Shown here: in pieces, positions 43,167 through 52,159 of the stretch
Position numbering within the stretch: position 1 is the first letter of the stretch
Layout of the letters: each line of letters begins with the position of its first letter
Origin: Verticiella sediminum
GTDB lineage: Bacteria > Pseudomonadota > Gammaproteobacteria > Burkholderiales > Burkholderiaceae_B
Assembly (NCBI RefSeq): GCF_007558815.1
Contig: NZ_VLTJ01000029.1
Span: 1 to 64,000 of the forward strand
Direction of reading: 5' to 3'
DNA: 64,000 nt
Program-made: the position numbers and the translations under genes
The notes under the pieces: model-generated
What the model was told of the DNA's origin: nothing
The model's input: only the letters and a program-made list of their open reading frames with translations
The model's database searches: none

Positions 43167-43601
43167 ATGACCGAAGCCGTCCAGCCCCCGCAGGCCATCA
43201 CCCCCGACGCGCTCGCCCTGGGCGAGCGCCACCGCCGCCAGACCATGGGCGACGCCTTCGTCGACAGCGCCCTGGCCGCCGCCCGCGAGGACGAATTCAT
43301 GAAGCCGCTGCAGGAGGCCGTGACCGGCCTGGCCTGGGGCGCGGTCTGGGGACGCCCTGGCCTGAGCCTCAAGCACCGCAGCCTGGTGACCGTGAGCGTG
43401 CTCGTGGCCACCGGCCGGCGCCAGGAACTCAAGGGCCACATCCGCGGCCTGCTCAACAACGGCTGGACCGTCGCCGAACTGCAGGAGATCCTGCTGCACT
43501 GCGCGTGCTACTGCGGCATGCCCGCCGCCGTGGACGGGTTTCGCGTGGCGCAGGAAGTGCTCGCCGAGCGCGCGGCAGCGCCTGCCCCGGCTGCTTCCTG
43601 A
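43167..43601 (+). CDS. Carboxymuconolactone decarboxylase family protein
   Basis: 144 residues from ATG 43167, AGGAG ~10 nt upstream. LKHRSLVTVSVLVATGRRQE then LQEILLHCACYCGMPAAVDG is the CMD core, as in 4-carboxymuconolactone decarboxylase (PcaC) and AhpD-like proteins. Only one Cys pair (C-A-C-Y-C) is present. Its last 32 nt recur at 50809-50840. It may act in aromatic acid breakdown, but no pca genes are adjacent. Confidence 0.82.
   Translation: MTEAVQPPQAITPDALALGERHRRQTMGDAFVDSALAAAREDEFMKPLQEAVTGLAWGAVWGRPGLSLKHRSLVTVSVLVATGRRQELKGHIRGLLNNGWTVAELQEILLHCACYCGMPAAVDGFRVAQEVLAERAAAPAPAAS
43568..43599 (+). repeat. 32-bp direct repeat, left copy
   Basis: Identical over 32 bp to 50809-50840 (starts GCGCGGCAGCGCC, ends GCTTCCTGA). 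This copy is the 3' end of the CMD gene including its stop codon region; the other copy is non-coding. The two bracket a 7.2-kb catabolic block. Confidence 0.9.
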
Positions 43602-43620
43602 TCCGAGCCGCGCAGCGCTC

Positions 43621-43917
43621 GGGCCCCTACCCCTGGCCAGCCGCCTGCCCGCGCCCGCGCGGGTGGGCGTCGCCGCGGTCCGTACCGCGCTCGACCCCGC
43701 AGCATCCAACATCGACACACTGCGGCGCGCGGTCGAGTGCATCGAATTGCCCTGCGTACTGGACTTCGAAGCCAGCCTGACCGAAGAGCGAGCCCGATGC
43801 GAAGCCCGGATGCGCGGTCCGGAATTCCGCGCCCTGCGGCAAGCCTTCCTGGCCGAAAGACGCGCGCCGAAAACAACTCGACCGGGGCTGGCCGCGCAAG
43901 CGCCTGCGATGGGCTGA
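43621..43917 (+). pseudogene. C-terminal remnant of an enoyl-CoA hydratase/3-hydroxyacyl-CoA dehydrogenase
   Basis: In-frame fragment LPLASRLPAPARVGVAAVRT, later DFEASLTEERARCEARMRG and PEFRALRQAFLAERRAPK, resembles the end of bifunctional FadB/PaaC-type enzymes (xxALRHAFFAERxA). No upstream part with the Rossmann or crotonase domain exists. The fragment has only a GTG (43663) as possible start and no ribosome site. It is best read as gene debris. Confidence 0.5.
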
Positions 43918-44164
43918 CGCCCTCCCGCAATGTTTCCACCAGCGGCCTGGGATGTCGTGGAGCGGCTTGCTCTCTGTGGTTGCGGATCGCAAACTGTCAA
44001 CTCTTTAAGGTTTTAGGCTGGAATCCGACATGGTTTCGGGCCGGCTTCGGTTACGTACTTCTAGCCAAAAAGCGCGGAAATGTTGTCGTTTCCTGCTTGA
44101 AGCCTCATTGACCGCCCTGAACGATGATCCTATAGTGTCAACACATTACGGACTCGGTCGCATC
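43918..44164 (+). other. Non-coding gap upstream of the Bug receptor
   Basis: 247 bp of lower GC than its surroundings. It should contain the promoter of the receptor-flavoprotein operon, but no clear -35/-10 pair or operator stands out. Confidence 0.4.
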
Positions 44165-45160
44165 ATGTCACCCACCGTTCTACGCCTCACCCCCTCTTTC
44201 CTCTTTGCAGTGGCCGCCGCGTTCGGCACCTCGGGACAGGCGCTGGCCGCGGCCACTGCCGCCGACTATCCGGTCAAGCCGGTCAGGCTGGTGATCCCGT
44301 TTCCGCCGGGCGGTCCCACCGACATCACCGCCCGCGTAATCGGCGAGGCCCTGTCGCGCAAATGGGCTCAGCCGGTCGTCATGGAGAACCGCTCGGGCGC
44401 CGGGGGCAATGTCGGCGCGGCCGCAATCTCGCAGGCACCGGCCGACGGCTACAACCTGGTGCTGGGCGTGACTGGCTCGCACGCGATCAACGTCTCGCTC
44501 TACAAGAACCTGCCCTACGATCCGCGCCGGGACTTCGAGCCCATCAGCCTGGCGGTGATCTACCCCAACGCCATCCTGGCTCATCCGGACGTGCCCGCGA
44601 ACGGGCTGCAGGATCTGATCGCGCTCGCCAAGGCCGAGCCGCAGAAATACAGCTACGGCTCCGACGGCAACGGCGCCGCGACCCACCTCACCATGGAACT
44701 CCTCAAGGCCCGCGCGGGCGTCGAGCTGACCCATATTCCCTATCGCGGCAGTTCGCCCATGCTCAACGACCTGGCCGGCGGCTCGATACCGGTGGGCATT
44801 ACCGGGCTGCCTTCGGCGGAGGCCTTCATCCAGGGCGGGCAGGTCAAGCTCATCGCCATCACGACCGCCCGGGACGAAAGCGGCAAAGGCTATCGCAGCA
44901 TTGCCGAACAGGGCTTTCCCGATTTCGCCATCGCGCCGTGGTCGGGCTTCTTCGCCCCCAAGGGCACGCCCGGCGAGATCGTCGAGAAGATATCGGCCGA
45001 CATCAACGCGGTCATGGCCGATCCGGCCGTACGCGACAGGCTCGAATCGCTGGGCCTGACGCCGATGGCCAATACGCCCGCAGAGTTCGCGGATTTCCTG
45101 GACGCGCAGATTTCCCAATGGGCCCAGGCGGTGCAGCTTTCCGGCGCCCGCGTGGACTGA
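44165..45160 (+). CDS. Bug-family periplasmic receptor (tripartite tricarboxylate transporter type)
   Basis: 331 residues from ATG 44165. Signal peptide ending near QALAAATA, then the Bug signature YPVKPVRLVIPFPPGGPTDI and ENRSGAGGNVGAAA. Periplasmic Venus-flytrap binding protein for organic acids. No membrane subunits are encoded nearby; in Bordetella many Bug proteins are orphans that share transporters or act in sensing. Followed 26 bp later by a flavoprotein gene. Confidence 0.92.
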   Translation: MSPTVLRLTPSFLFAVAAAFGTSGQALAAATAADYPVKPVRLVIPFPPGGPTDITARVIGEALSRKWAQPVVMENRSGAGGNVGAAAISQAPADGYNLVLGVTGSHAINVSLYKNLPYDPRRDFEPISLAVIYPNAILAHPDVPANGLQDLIALAKAEPQKYSYGSDGNGAATHLTMELLKARAGVELTHIPYRGSSPMLNDLAGGSIPVGITGLPSAEAFIQGGQVKLIAITTARDESGKGYRSIAEQGFPDFAIAPWSGFFAPKGTPGEIVEKISADINAVMADPAVRDRLESLGLTPMANTPAEFADFLDAQISQWAQAVQLSGARVD

Positions 45161-45186
45161 GCCCGGCAAGGCAAGAGAGAGCATTC

Positions 45187-46587
45187 ATGTCAGCACAATA
45201 CCGATCGCAGGACTTCGATGCCGAATTCGACGTCCTGGTCGTGGGCGCCGGCGGCTGCGGCCTGACCGCGGCCCTCGCAGCCCTGGCGGCCGCTCCCGGC
45301 GCGCAGGTCGCCGTCGTCGAGAAGGCCGACCGCCTGCAAGGCAATACCATGCTGTCCAGCGGATCCATACCCGCGGCCGGCACGCGCTGGCAACGTGCCG
45401 CGGGCGTCGAGGACGGCCCGGAGATTTTCGTCGAGGACCTGGAACGGGTCGCGGGCGCACACGAGGCGCCGGAACTCACCCGCCGGCTGGCCGGCGTTTC
45501 CGCCGAGCTGGTCGAATGGCTGGCCGACGAGGCCGGCGTCAACCTCAGCCTGGTCCAGACGTACAAGCATGTCGGCCACCGGGTGCACCGCCTGCACTCG
45601 CCGCCGTCCCGGCGCGGCGCCGACCTGCTCAACGACCTGTACCGCGCGGCCGAATCGCGCGGCATCCCGGTTGCCTTCGGCAACCCGGCGGTCGAACTCA
45701 TCGTCACCCCCGACGGCGCCGTCGCCGGCGCGGTGACCGAGGCCAACGGCGAGCGCACCCGTGTCGGCGCCAAGGCGGTGATTCTCGCCAGCAACGGCTT
45801 CGGCGCCAACCGCGCCCTGCTCGCGCGGTTCTGCCCCGAGCTGGCGACGGCGCCCTACGGCGGTTCGACCGGCAGCGAGGGCGAGGCGGTGCTGTGGGGC
45901 GAAAAGCTGGGCGCGGCCTTCGCCAACATGGGGGCCTACCAGGCGCACGCCAGCCTGGCCGACCCGCACGGCTCGCTGGTGACCTGGACCGTGGTCGAGA
46001 AGGGCGGCATCGTGGTCGACCCGAACGGCGATCGTTTCGGCAACGAAACGGTGGGCTATTCGGCGTTCGCCGCACTGGAACTGGCCCGCGGCGGACCGTT
46101 CCACGTCATCGCCGACGCCCGCGTGCGCGATACCACCGCAGGCGGACAGGAAGAGTACGCGGAACTGGTCTCCCATGGCGGCGTAATCGAAGCGCCCGAC
46201 GCGGCAGGCCTGGCCCGGCGCATCGGCGTACCCGCCGACAGGCTCGAACGCACGCTGGCCGAGGCGGCCGCGGCTGCCGAAGGCACCGCCGCCGACCCGT
46301 ACTCGCGCACCGCCTGGGGCCTGGGCGCATTGCGCGCTCCCTATACGGCGACGCGGATCGGTCCGGCCCTGTTCCACACCCAGGGCGGGCTGCGCGTGGA
46401 CCATGACGCCCGCGTGCTGCGCGCCGACGGCAGCCTCATCCCCGGCCTGTACGCCGGCGGCGGCGCGGCGGCCGGCATCAGCGGCGCGCGCGGCGGCCTG
46501 GGCTACGTGTCCGGCAACGGCCTGCTCGGCGCACTGGGCCTGGGCTATATCGCCGGCCGCGCCGCGGCTTCCGCCATGCGGCGCTGA
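45187..46587 (+). CDS. FAD-dependent fumarate reductase/succinate dehydrogenase-like flavoprotein
   Basis: 466 residues. FAD dinucleotide fold VLVVGAGGCGLTAALAAL, then GNTMLSSGSIPAAGTRWQRA, substrate-capping domain, AVILASNGFGANRALLARF and the C-terminal GLYAGGGAAAGISGARGGLG. Belongs to the FAD-binding-2 family that includes fumarate reductases and 3-ketosteroid dehydrogenases. Soluble and single-subunit here. It probably oxidises or reduces the compound bound by the adjacent Bug receptor; the substrate is unknown. Confidence 0.85.
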   Translation: MSAQYRSQDFDAEFDVLVVGAGGCGLTAALAALAAAPGAQVAVVEKADRLQGNTMLSSGSIPAAGTRWQRAAGVEDGPEIFVEDLERVAGAHEAPELTRRLAGVSAELVEWLADEAGVNLSLVQTYKHVGHRVHRLHSPPSRRGADLLNDLYRAAESRGIPVAFGNPAVELIVTPDGAVAGAVTEANGERTRVGAKAVILASNGFGANRALLARFCPELATAPYGGSTGSEGEAVLWGEKLGAAFANMGAYQAHASLADPHGSLVTWTVVEKGGIVVDPNGDRFGNETVGYSAFAALELARGGPFHVIADARVRDTTAGGQEEYAELVSHGGVIEAPDAAGLARRIGVPADRLERTLAEAAAAAEGTAADPYSRTAWGLGALRAPYTATRIGPALFHTQGGLRVDHDARVLRADGSLIPGLYAGGGAAAGISGARGGLGYVSGNGLLGALGLGYIAGRAAASAMRR

Positions 46588-46589
46588 TC

Positions 46590-46745
46590 CCATTTTTGCC
46601 GCCGGGCCGCTCCCAAGGCAAAAAGCGCCCCCTCGGGGGGCAGCAAGCCGAAGGCGCAGCGTGGGGGCCATTTTCCGCCGCCGGGCCGCCCCAAGGCAAA
46701 AAGCGCCCCCTCGGGGGCAGCAAGCCGAAGGCGCAGCGTGGGGGC
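46590..46745 (+). repeat. Two tandem copies of a GC-rich intergenic repeat
   Basis: Two ~78-bp units with the shared core AAGGCAAAAAGCGCCCCCTC and CAGCAAGCCGAAGGCGCAGC, at about 46590-46667 and 46668-46745, differing in a few bases. The CCCCTCGGGGG centre is a hairpin. Such units are common after genes in Bordetella/Achromobacter and may act as terminators. Confidence 0.85.
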
Positions 46746-46767
46746 CTTCTCTTTCGGAACTCCAGCC

Positions 46768-48156
46768 ATGAGCCAGACCCGCACCACCCGCCCGCCGCAG
46801 CCCACCACCGCCGCGCTCGCCGAGTTCGCCAGCCGCCTCACCACGCGGCAACTGGACGACGTCGAGCGTCGGGAAGCCGCCCGCCACCTCGTCGACACCC
46901 TGGGCGCCTGCGTGGCCGGCGCCGGCCAGCCCGTCTGGCGCAGCGCAGCAGGCGTGCTGCGCGAGCTCGATCTGGTCGGCGCTGCGCGCCCGGTGCCCAT
47001 ACCCGGAACCACCGAACGCGGGGACGTGCTGCACGCCGCGTACCTGATGGCGGTGGCCTGCCATGCGCTGGAACTCGACGACGGCAACCGCGAAGGCTCG
47101 ATCCATCCCGGCACCGTGGTGGTACCGGCCGCGCTTGCCCTGGGCCACCGGCTGGATTCCGACGGCGACGACCTGATCGCCGCCGTCGTCGCCGGCTACG
47201 AAGTCGCCATCGCGCTTGCCGAAGTGCTGCACCCGCACGCCGCCCGGCGCGGTTTCCAGACGACGCCGGTGGCCGGCGTGATCGGCGCAGCGGCGGCCTG
47301 CGGCCGGCTGCTGGGACTGGCCCCCGCCGAGATGGAAAGCGCCCTGGGCATCGCCGCCAGTTCGTCGGCGGGCCTGTTCGCCTATCTCGCCGGCGGTGGC
47401 AACATCAAGAAGCTGCACCCTGCGCATGCCGCCCGCGAAGGCGTCTTCGCCGCGCTGCTGGCCGCCGAAGGCGGCGTACAAGGGCCGCGCGGCGTGGCCG
47501 AAGGCCCGGCCGGCGTGTTCCAAGCGTTCGCGGGCCTGGCCGGCGGGCCGCCTGCCGAACCCCGGCGCAACGCGCTGGCTGTCGTGCGCTCGTATCTCAA
47601 GCCCTACCCCGCCTGCCGGCACATACACCCGGCCATCGACGCCTTGCTGGCCCTGCGCGGCGAACACGGCATCGACCCGGCTCAGGTCGCCAGCATAAAT
47701 GTAGGAACCTATGAGGCCGCCATGCCCCACGCCGCCCTGGGCTGGGACACCCTGCCCATCGCGCAACTGAGCTTTCCGTATGTGGTGGCGGTGGCCCTGC
47801 AGTACGGCGCGGTGGCGCTGCCGCACTTCTCCGACGAAACGCGCGCGCGGCCGGAGATCGCCGCCCTGGCCGCCAAGGTGAGCGTGCATGCCGACCCGGT
47901 CTGCTGCGCCGCCTATCCCGCCCATGGCCCGGCCGACGTCACCATCGTCATGGCCGACGGCACGCGCCACCAGCGCTACGTGGCCGAACCGCTGGGCTCG
48001 CCCGACCTTGCGCTGAGCGACGCCCAGTTGCTGGAGAAATTCTCGATTTCGGTCGCCGGCCTGCCGCGCGCGGCCGACGCCGGCCGCATGGCCGCCGGCC
48101 TGCTCGGCGGTGCCGCACCCGGCGTGCGCGCACTCGTGCACGAGCTGCTCGCCTGA
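46768..48156 (+). CDS. MmgE/PrpD family protein
   Basis: 462 residues from ATG 46768. ALELDDGNREGSIHPGTVVV, VAGYEVAIALAEVLHPHAAR and YPACRHIHPAIDALLAL are the family motifs; the His/Asp/Lys-containing LAGGGNIKKLHPAHAAREG loop forms part of the active site. Family members include 2-methylcitrate dehydratase, aconitate decarboxylase and IDS epimerase. With a Bug receptor on each side it likely acts on a tricarboxylic or dicarboxylic acid. Confidence 0.88.
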   Translation: MSQTRTTRPPQPTTAALAEFASRLTTRQLDDVERREAARHLVDTLGACVAGAGQPVWRSAAGVLRELDLVGAARPVPIPGTTERGDVLHAAYLMAVACHALELDDGNREGSIHPGTVVVPAALALGHRLDSDGDDLIAAVVAGYEVAIALAEVLHPHAARRGFQTTPVAGVIGAAAACGRLLGLAPAEMESALGIAASSSAGLFAYLAGGGNIKKLHPAHAAREGVFAALLAAEGGVQGPRGVAEGPAGVFQAFAGLAGGPPAEPRRNALAVVRSYLKPYPACRHIHPAIDALLALRGEHGIDPAQVASINVGTYEAAMPHAALGWDTLPIAQLSFPYVVAVALQYGAVALPHFSDETRARPEIAALAAKVSVHADPVCCAAYPAHGPADVTIVMADGTRHQRYVAEPLGSPDLALSDAQLLEKFSISVAGLPRAADAGRMAAGLLGGAAPGVRALVHELLA

Positions 48157-48176
48157 CCACGGGGCCCAAGCGCAAG

Positions 48177-48273
48177 CCTCGCCCTTCAGGGCGAGGTCAA
48201 GCGAAGCAAGCCCATCCTGGCGCCGCAGGCGCCCCCAACGAGTGACGAGGAAGCTCCCGCCTTCAGACGGGAG
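48177..48273 (+). mobile_element. Candidate IS200/IS605-type remnant (PATE-like) with three hairpins
   Basis: In the 195-bp gap: CCTCGCCC-TTCA-GGGCGAGG (48177-48196), GGCGCC-gca-GGCGCC (48219-48233) and CTCCCG..CTTCA..CGGGAG (48254-48273), the last within GAGGAAGCTCCCGCCTTCAG, followed by GTGACTCAC. That layout resembles the ends of IS605-family elements and the 3' part of TnpB guide RNAs. No transposase or tnpB gene is present. Assignment is by resemblance. Confidence 0.4.
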
Positions 48274-48351
48274 TGACTCACACGATCCAGCCTGCCCCGG
48301 CCCTCGCCGGCGGCCGGTTCCCTCCCTCATCCAGATCTGCCCGGAGCTTTC

Positions 48352-49338
48352 ATGAAATCCCGCATTTCGGCCGCCCGCGCCACGGTCCTGACTTTGCTTT
48401 GCCTCGCCGTACCCGCAGCCGCGCTCGCCGCCGACGCCGACTATCCGGCCAAGCCGGTGCGCCTCATCGTGCCCTTCGCAGCCGGCGGCGCCACCGACAT
48501 CTTCGGCCGCCTGGTCGCCAACGAACTCAGCCAGTCGCTGCACCAGCCCTTCGTCGTCGAGAATCGCCCCGGCGGCGGCGGCAACATCGGCTCCAACGTG
48601 GTCGCCAGCGCCGCACCCGACGGCTACACCCTGCTGCTGGGCGCCGCCGGCAACATCGCGATCAACCCGGGCCTGTTCAAGAACATGCCGTTCGACCCGA
48701 TCAAGGATCTGAGCCCGGTCGCCCTGGCCGGTTCGTCGATCAACGTGCTGGTGGTGCCGGCCAGCCTGCCGGCGGCCTCCGTCCAGGACCTCATCGCGCT
48801 CGCCAAGAGCAAGCCCGGCGCGCTCAACTATGCGTCCTCAGGCAACGGCGGCACCACCCACCTCGCCGCCGAGATGTTCAAGACCATGGCCGACGTGGAC
48901 ATCCTGCACGTGCCCTACCAGGGTAGTGGCCCGGCCATGATCGACCTGCTCGCCGCGCGCGTGGACCTGATGTTCGACAACCTGCCCTCGGCCCTGCCCA
49001 AGGTGCAAAGCGGCGAACTCAAGGCCCTGGGCGTCACCGGCAGCGCGCGCAGCCAGTCCATGCCCGACGTGCCCACCGTCGCCGAGGCCGGCGTGCCGGG
49101 CTTCGAGGCCACCACCTGGTTCGGCATCTTCGCGCCGGCCGGCACGCCGCAGCCGATCGTGGACAAGCTCAACGCGGCGGTCAACGCCGCCCTGGACAAG
49201 CCGGAAATCATCGCCCGCCTGGACTCGATGGGCGCGGAAGCCAAACCGACCACGCCCGCGGCCTTCGCCGAACTGGTCGCCACCGACACCCGCAAATGGG
49301 GCGAGGTGATCCGCCAGGCCAACATCAGCATCGATTGA
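48352..49338 (+). CDS. Bug-family periplasmic receptor
   Basis: 328 residues. Signal peptide (VLTLLCLAVPAAALA), then YPAKPVRLIVPFAAGGATDI and ENRPGGGGNIGSNV, the Bug ligand-loop motifs. Lies between two MmgE/PrpD genes. Similar in length to the receptors at 44165 and 56257 but clearly diverged from them. Confidence 0.93.
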   Translation: MKSRISAARATVLTLLCLAVPAAALAADADYPAKPVRLIVPFAAGGATDIFGRLVANELSQSLHQPFVVENRPGGGGNIGSNVVASAAPDGYTLLLGAAGNIAINPGLFKNMPFDPIKDLSPVALAGSSINVLVVPASLPAASVQDLIALAKSKPGALNYASSGNGGTTHLAAEMFKTMADVDILHVPYQGSGPAMIDLLAARVDLMFDNLPSALPKVQSGELKALGVTGSARSQSMPDVPTVAEAGVPGFEATTWFGIFAPAGTPQPIVDKLNAAVNAALDKPEIIARLDSMGAEAKPTTPAAFAELVATDTRKWGEVIRQANISID

Positions 49339-49405
49339 CGTCCCGACCGGCGCCGGCGCGACACGGCCGGCCCGTGGGGCTTCGTACACCGATTCATTGC
49401 CGACG

Positions 49406-50773
49406 ATGGCGATCATGAAAAACTCTTCCGAATTCGATGCGGCGCTGCATGCGCTCGCCGAGTGGGCCGCGGACTGCGGTCTGGCCGGCATCCCCGAAAG
49501 CGCCCGGCGGCGGACGGTGCTGGTCCTGGCCGACGATCTGGCCGCCATGGCCGCAGGCGCGTGCGAACCGGAACTCGCGGCGTACCGACAGCGCGTGCTG
49601 AGCAGGCCGCACATCGAAGAATCCACGCTGTTCGCCGCCGGCCTGCCGCGCGTCGACCGGCTGCAGGCGGCGTCGGTGAACGCGGTCGCCGGCACCTGGT
49701 GCGAACTGGACGAAGGATTCCGGCGGACCATCTGCCACGCCGGCATCTACGTCCTGCCCGCGCTGCTGGCGGAGGCCGAGGCGACGGGTGCGAGCTACGG
49801 CGAGCTGGTGCGCGCCCTGGCCCTGGCGTACGAATGCGTGACCCGCGTCGCCCTGGCCTTTCGCTTTGCCCGGCCGACGGTGCATGCGCACGCATGCTGG
49901 TCGGCCATCGGCGCGGCGGCGGGCGTGGCCCTGCTGCGCCGGGAACACGCCGACGTGCTGGCCGGCGCGATGGCGGCGGCAGCCACCACCGCCAGCCTGG
50001 GCCCGCGGCCGCACCTGGTCCAGGGCGTGCTGGTGCGCAACGGCTGGGCCGCCGCCGGCGCGGTCAACGGCATGCAGTGCGCGGACTGGTCGGCCTGCGG
50101 CATCCGCGGCGTCGGCGGCAGCCTGCCGGCGGTTTATCGGGACATCCTGGGCGGCCAGGCGGACAGCAGCGCCCTGACCGCGGCGCTGGGCGAAGTCTGG
50201 TCTGTCGAGTCCGGCTACCAGAAGCTGTATGCGTGCTGCCAGCACGGCCACGCGGCGGTGGAGGCCGTGCTGGAACTGCTGGCCGGCGGCGGGCTGGACG
50301 CGCAGGCGGTGCTTGCCATCGACGTGTACACGCACCCGCTCGCGCTGACCCTGGACAATGCGGATCCGCTGACGACCCTGGGCGCCAGGTTCTCGATGCC
50401 GCACATGGTGGCCGGACCGCTGGTGTACGGCACGGGGGGCATGGCGGCCTTCTCCAGCGCCGCGCTGACCGATCCGCGCGTGCAGCGGCTGCGCCGCGTG
50501 GTGCGCCTGCATCCGTGGCAGGGACCGCTGGAACCGCCGTTCGACCGCCCGGCCCGGGTGGTGGTGCATACCCCGGCCGGACGGCTGCAAGCCGAATGCC
50601 TGAGCGCGATCGGCAGCCCGGACCGGCCGCTGGACCTGTCGACGCTGGCGGCCAAGATCGGTGAACTGGCCGGTGGCCTGCTGCCCGGGCTGGCCAGCCT
50701 GATCGATGCCGGCGACCCTGCCGGGGACGCGGCCAGGCCCTGGCCAGACATGCTAGCGAGCCTGCGGACTTGA
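49406..50773 (+). CDS. MmgE/PrpD family protein, divergent
   Basis: 455 residues from ATG 49406 (ATG 49415 and TTG 49397 are alternatives; none has a good ribosome site). VAGTWCELDEGFRRTICHAG replaces the usual LDDxH pattern, and YQKLYACCQHGHAAVEAVLE replaces the YPxCRxxH motif, so the fold is kept but catalytic residues look altered. A related but functionally shifted member, or a partner of the protein encoded at 46768-48156. Confidence 0.78.
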   Translation: MAIMKNSSEFDAALHALAEWAADCGLAGIPESARRRTVLVLADDLAAMAAGACEPELAAYRQRVLSRPHIEESTLFAAGLPRVDRLQAASVNAVAGTWCELDEGFRRTICHAGIYVLPALLAEAEATGASYGELVRALALAYECVTRVALAFRFARPTVHAHACWSAIGAAAGVALLRREHADVLAGAMAAAATTASLGPRPHLVQGVLVRNGWAAAGAVNGMQCADWSACGIRGVGGSLPAVYRDILGGQADSSALTAALGEVWSVESGYQKLYACCQHGHAAVEAVLELLAGGGLDAQAVLAIDVYTHPLALTLDNADPLTTLGARFSMPHMVAGPLVYGTGGMAAFSSAALTDPRVQRLRRVVRLHPWQGPLEPPFDRPARVVVHTPAGRLQAECLSAIGSPDRPLDLSTLAAKIGELAGGLLPGLASLIDAGDPAGDAARPWPDMLASLRT

Positions 50774-50808
50774 CGTCCGCTCAGTCTGCCCTGAGCGGGG
50801 CCGCCAGC

Positions 50809-50840
50809 GCGCGGCAGCGCCTGCCCCGGCTGCTTCCTGA
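50809..50840 (+). repeat. 32-bp direct repeat, right copy
   Basis: Exact copy of 43568-43599, here in non-coding DNA between the MmgE/PrpD gene and the convergent DadA-like gene. The rest of the gap (50774-50920) shows nothing else. Confidence 0.9.
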
Positions 50841-50920
50841 ACGCGCAACGGCCATCGGCCGGCCGCCGCGCATGCGCCCGGAACGGCGCCACGCAGCCAG
50901 TCGCAGTCTTCGTGTCCGAC

Positions 50921-52159
50921 TCAGGCATAGCGGCTAGGCGCGTACGGTGCAGGGTCGACCACCGGCGACGCACCGTCGAGCATCTCGGCGAGCAGCCGGC
51001 CGCTGATCGGCCCCAGCGTGAAGCCCTGGTGGCCGTGGCCGAAGTTGAACCAGAGGCCTGGGTGCCTGGGCGCGGGACCAATCAGCGGCAGCATGTCCGC
51101 GGTGCAGGGCCTGGCGCCCAGCCACGGCTCGGGCTCCACCGCCTCGCCCAGGTCAAGCCAGCGGCGTGCAGCCGACTCGGCCCGCGTCATCTGCAGCGGC
51201 GTGGCGCGCGCCCCCAGGCTGGCGAACTCCGCGCCGGTGGCCACGCGCAGGCCGGCGCGCATCGGACTCATCATGAAGCCACGGTCGGCATCCTGCAGCG
51301 GCACGCTGGGCGGCCGTGCGCAGACATAGTGCCGGTGATAGCCGCGCTTGACGAAGAGCGGCAGGCGATAGCCCAGGCGGCGCAGCATGCCATCGGCCCA
51401 CGGCCCGAGGGCCAGCACGGCCTGCTGGGCCGTCAACACGCCGTCGACGGTCTCGACGGCCCAGCCGGCGCCCTCGCCGCGCAGGCTTTGCGCGTCGCCT
51501 TGCCGAACCTCTCCCCCCTGCCGTACGAACAGCGTCGCGTACGCCGTCACCAGGGCGCCCGGGTCGACCACGCTCCAAGGGTCCTGCCAATGCACGGCGC
51601 CGACCGCATCCGCGGCCAGCATGGGCTGCGCGCGCCGCAGATCCGCGGCCGACTCGACGGCGCTGTGCACGCCCCAATCGCGCTCGAGGCGCTCGGCGCG
51701 CGCCGTCGCAAGCGCGAAGCTGTCGGCACGGCTGAATATCGCGCGGTAACCGCCGGGACGCGCCAGCGCCAGGCAGTCCGCGGCCTCCATCAAGACCCGA
51801 TGCTCGTCGATTGCGTGCAGGATGAGGCGGGCATAAGGCGGGACGATGTCGCGATAGCGCGCGGGCGCCGACGCCGACCAGTAGCCCGCCAGACGCGGCA
51901 TCAGCGTCGGCAACGCCGCCCAGTGGTAGCGGATGTCGAAGCCGCGGCGCAGCGCTACGCGCAGAATCTTGCCGAACTCGCGCGGGAAGGGGTAAGGTTC
52001 GACCGCCTCGCGCTGGATCAGCCCGGCGTTGCCGTACGACGTTTCGCGGCCCGGTTCGCGACGGTCGACCAGGCAGACGGTGTAGCCCAGGCGCTGCAGA
52101 TGCAGGGCGGTACAGACGCCGACCATGCCGGCGCCCAGGACGATGATGCTCTTGCTCAT
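50921..52159 (-). CDS. DadA-like FAD-dependent D-amino acid dehydrogenase
   Basis: 412 residues. N-terminal FAD motif IIVLGAGMVGVCTALHLQRL, ETSYGNAGLIQ, and the C-terminal WLGARPCTADMLPLIGPAP and GHGHQGFTLGP are the DadA/DAO signatures. Deaminates D-amino acids or a related amine, passing electrons to quinone at the membrane. Stands alone; no alanine racemase neighbour is visible. Confidence 0.87.
   Translation of the reverse strand: MSKSIIVLGAGMVGVCTALHLQRLGYTVCLVDRREPGRETSYGNAGLIQREAVEPYPFPREFGKILRVALRRGFDIRYHWAALPTLMPRLAGYWSASAPARYRDIVPPYARLILHAIDEHRVLMEAADCLALARPGGYRAIFSRADSFALATARAERLERDWGVHSAVESAADLRRAQPMLAADAVGAVHWQDPWSVVDPGALVTAYATLFVRQGGEVRQGDAQSLRGEGAGWAVETVDGVLTAQQAVLALGPWADGMLRRLGYRLPLFVKRGYHRHYVCARPPSVPLQDADRGFMMSPMRAGLRVATGAEFASLGARATPLQMTRAESAARRWLDLGEAVEPEPWLGARPCTADMLPLIGPAPRHPGLWFNFGHGHQGFTLGPISGRLLAEMLDGASPVVDPAPYAPSRYA

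Noticed and set aside
43663-43917. Independent 84-residue gene
   Set aside because: GTG start without ribosome site; sequence resembles the tail of a larger fatty-acid enzyme, so treated as a remnant.
46590-46745. CRISPR array
   Set aside because: Only two adjacent near-identical units with no spacers; matches the intergenic repeat type.
45190-48543. 1117-codon open frame on the minus strand across the Bug, flavoprotein and PrpD genes
   Set aside because: It is the antisense shadow of three well-supported plus-strand genes in very GC-rich DNA; its translation is His/Gly/Arg-rich with no domain.
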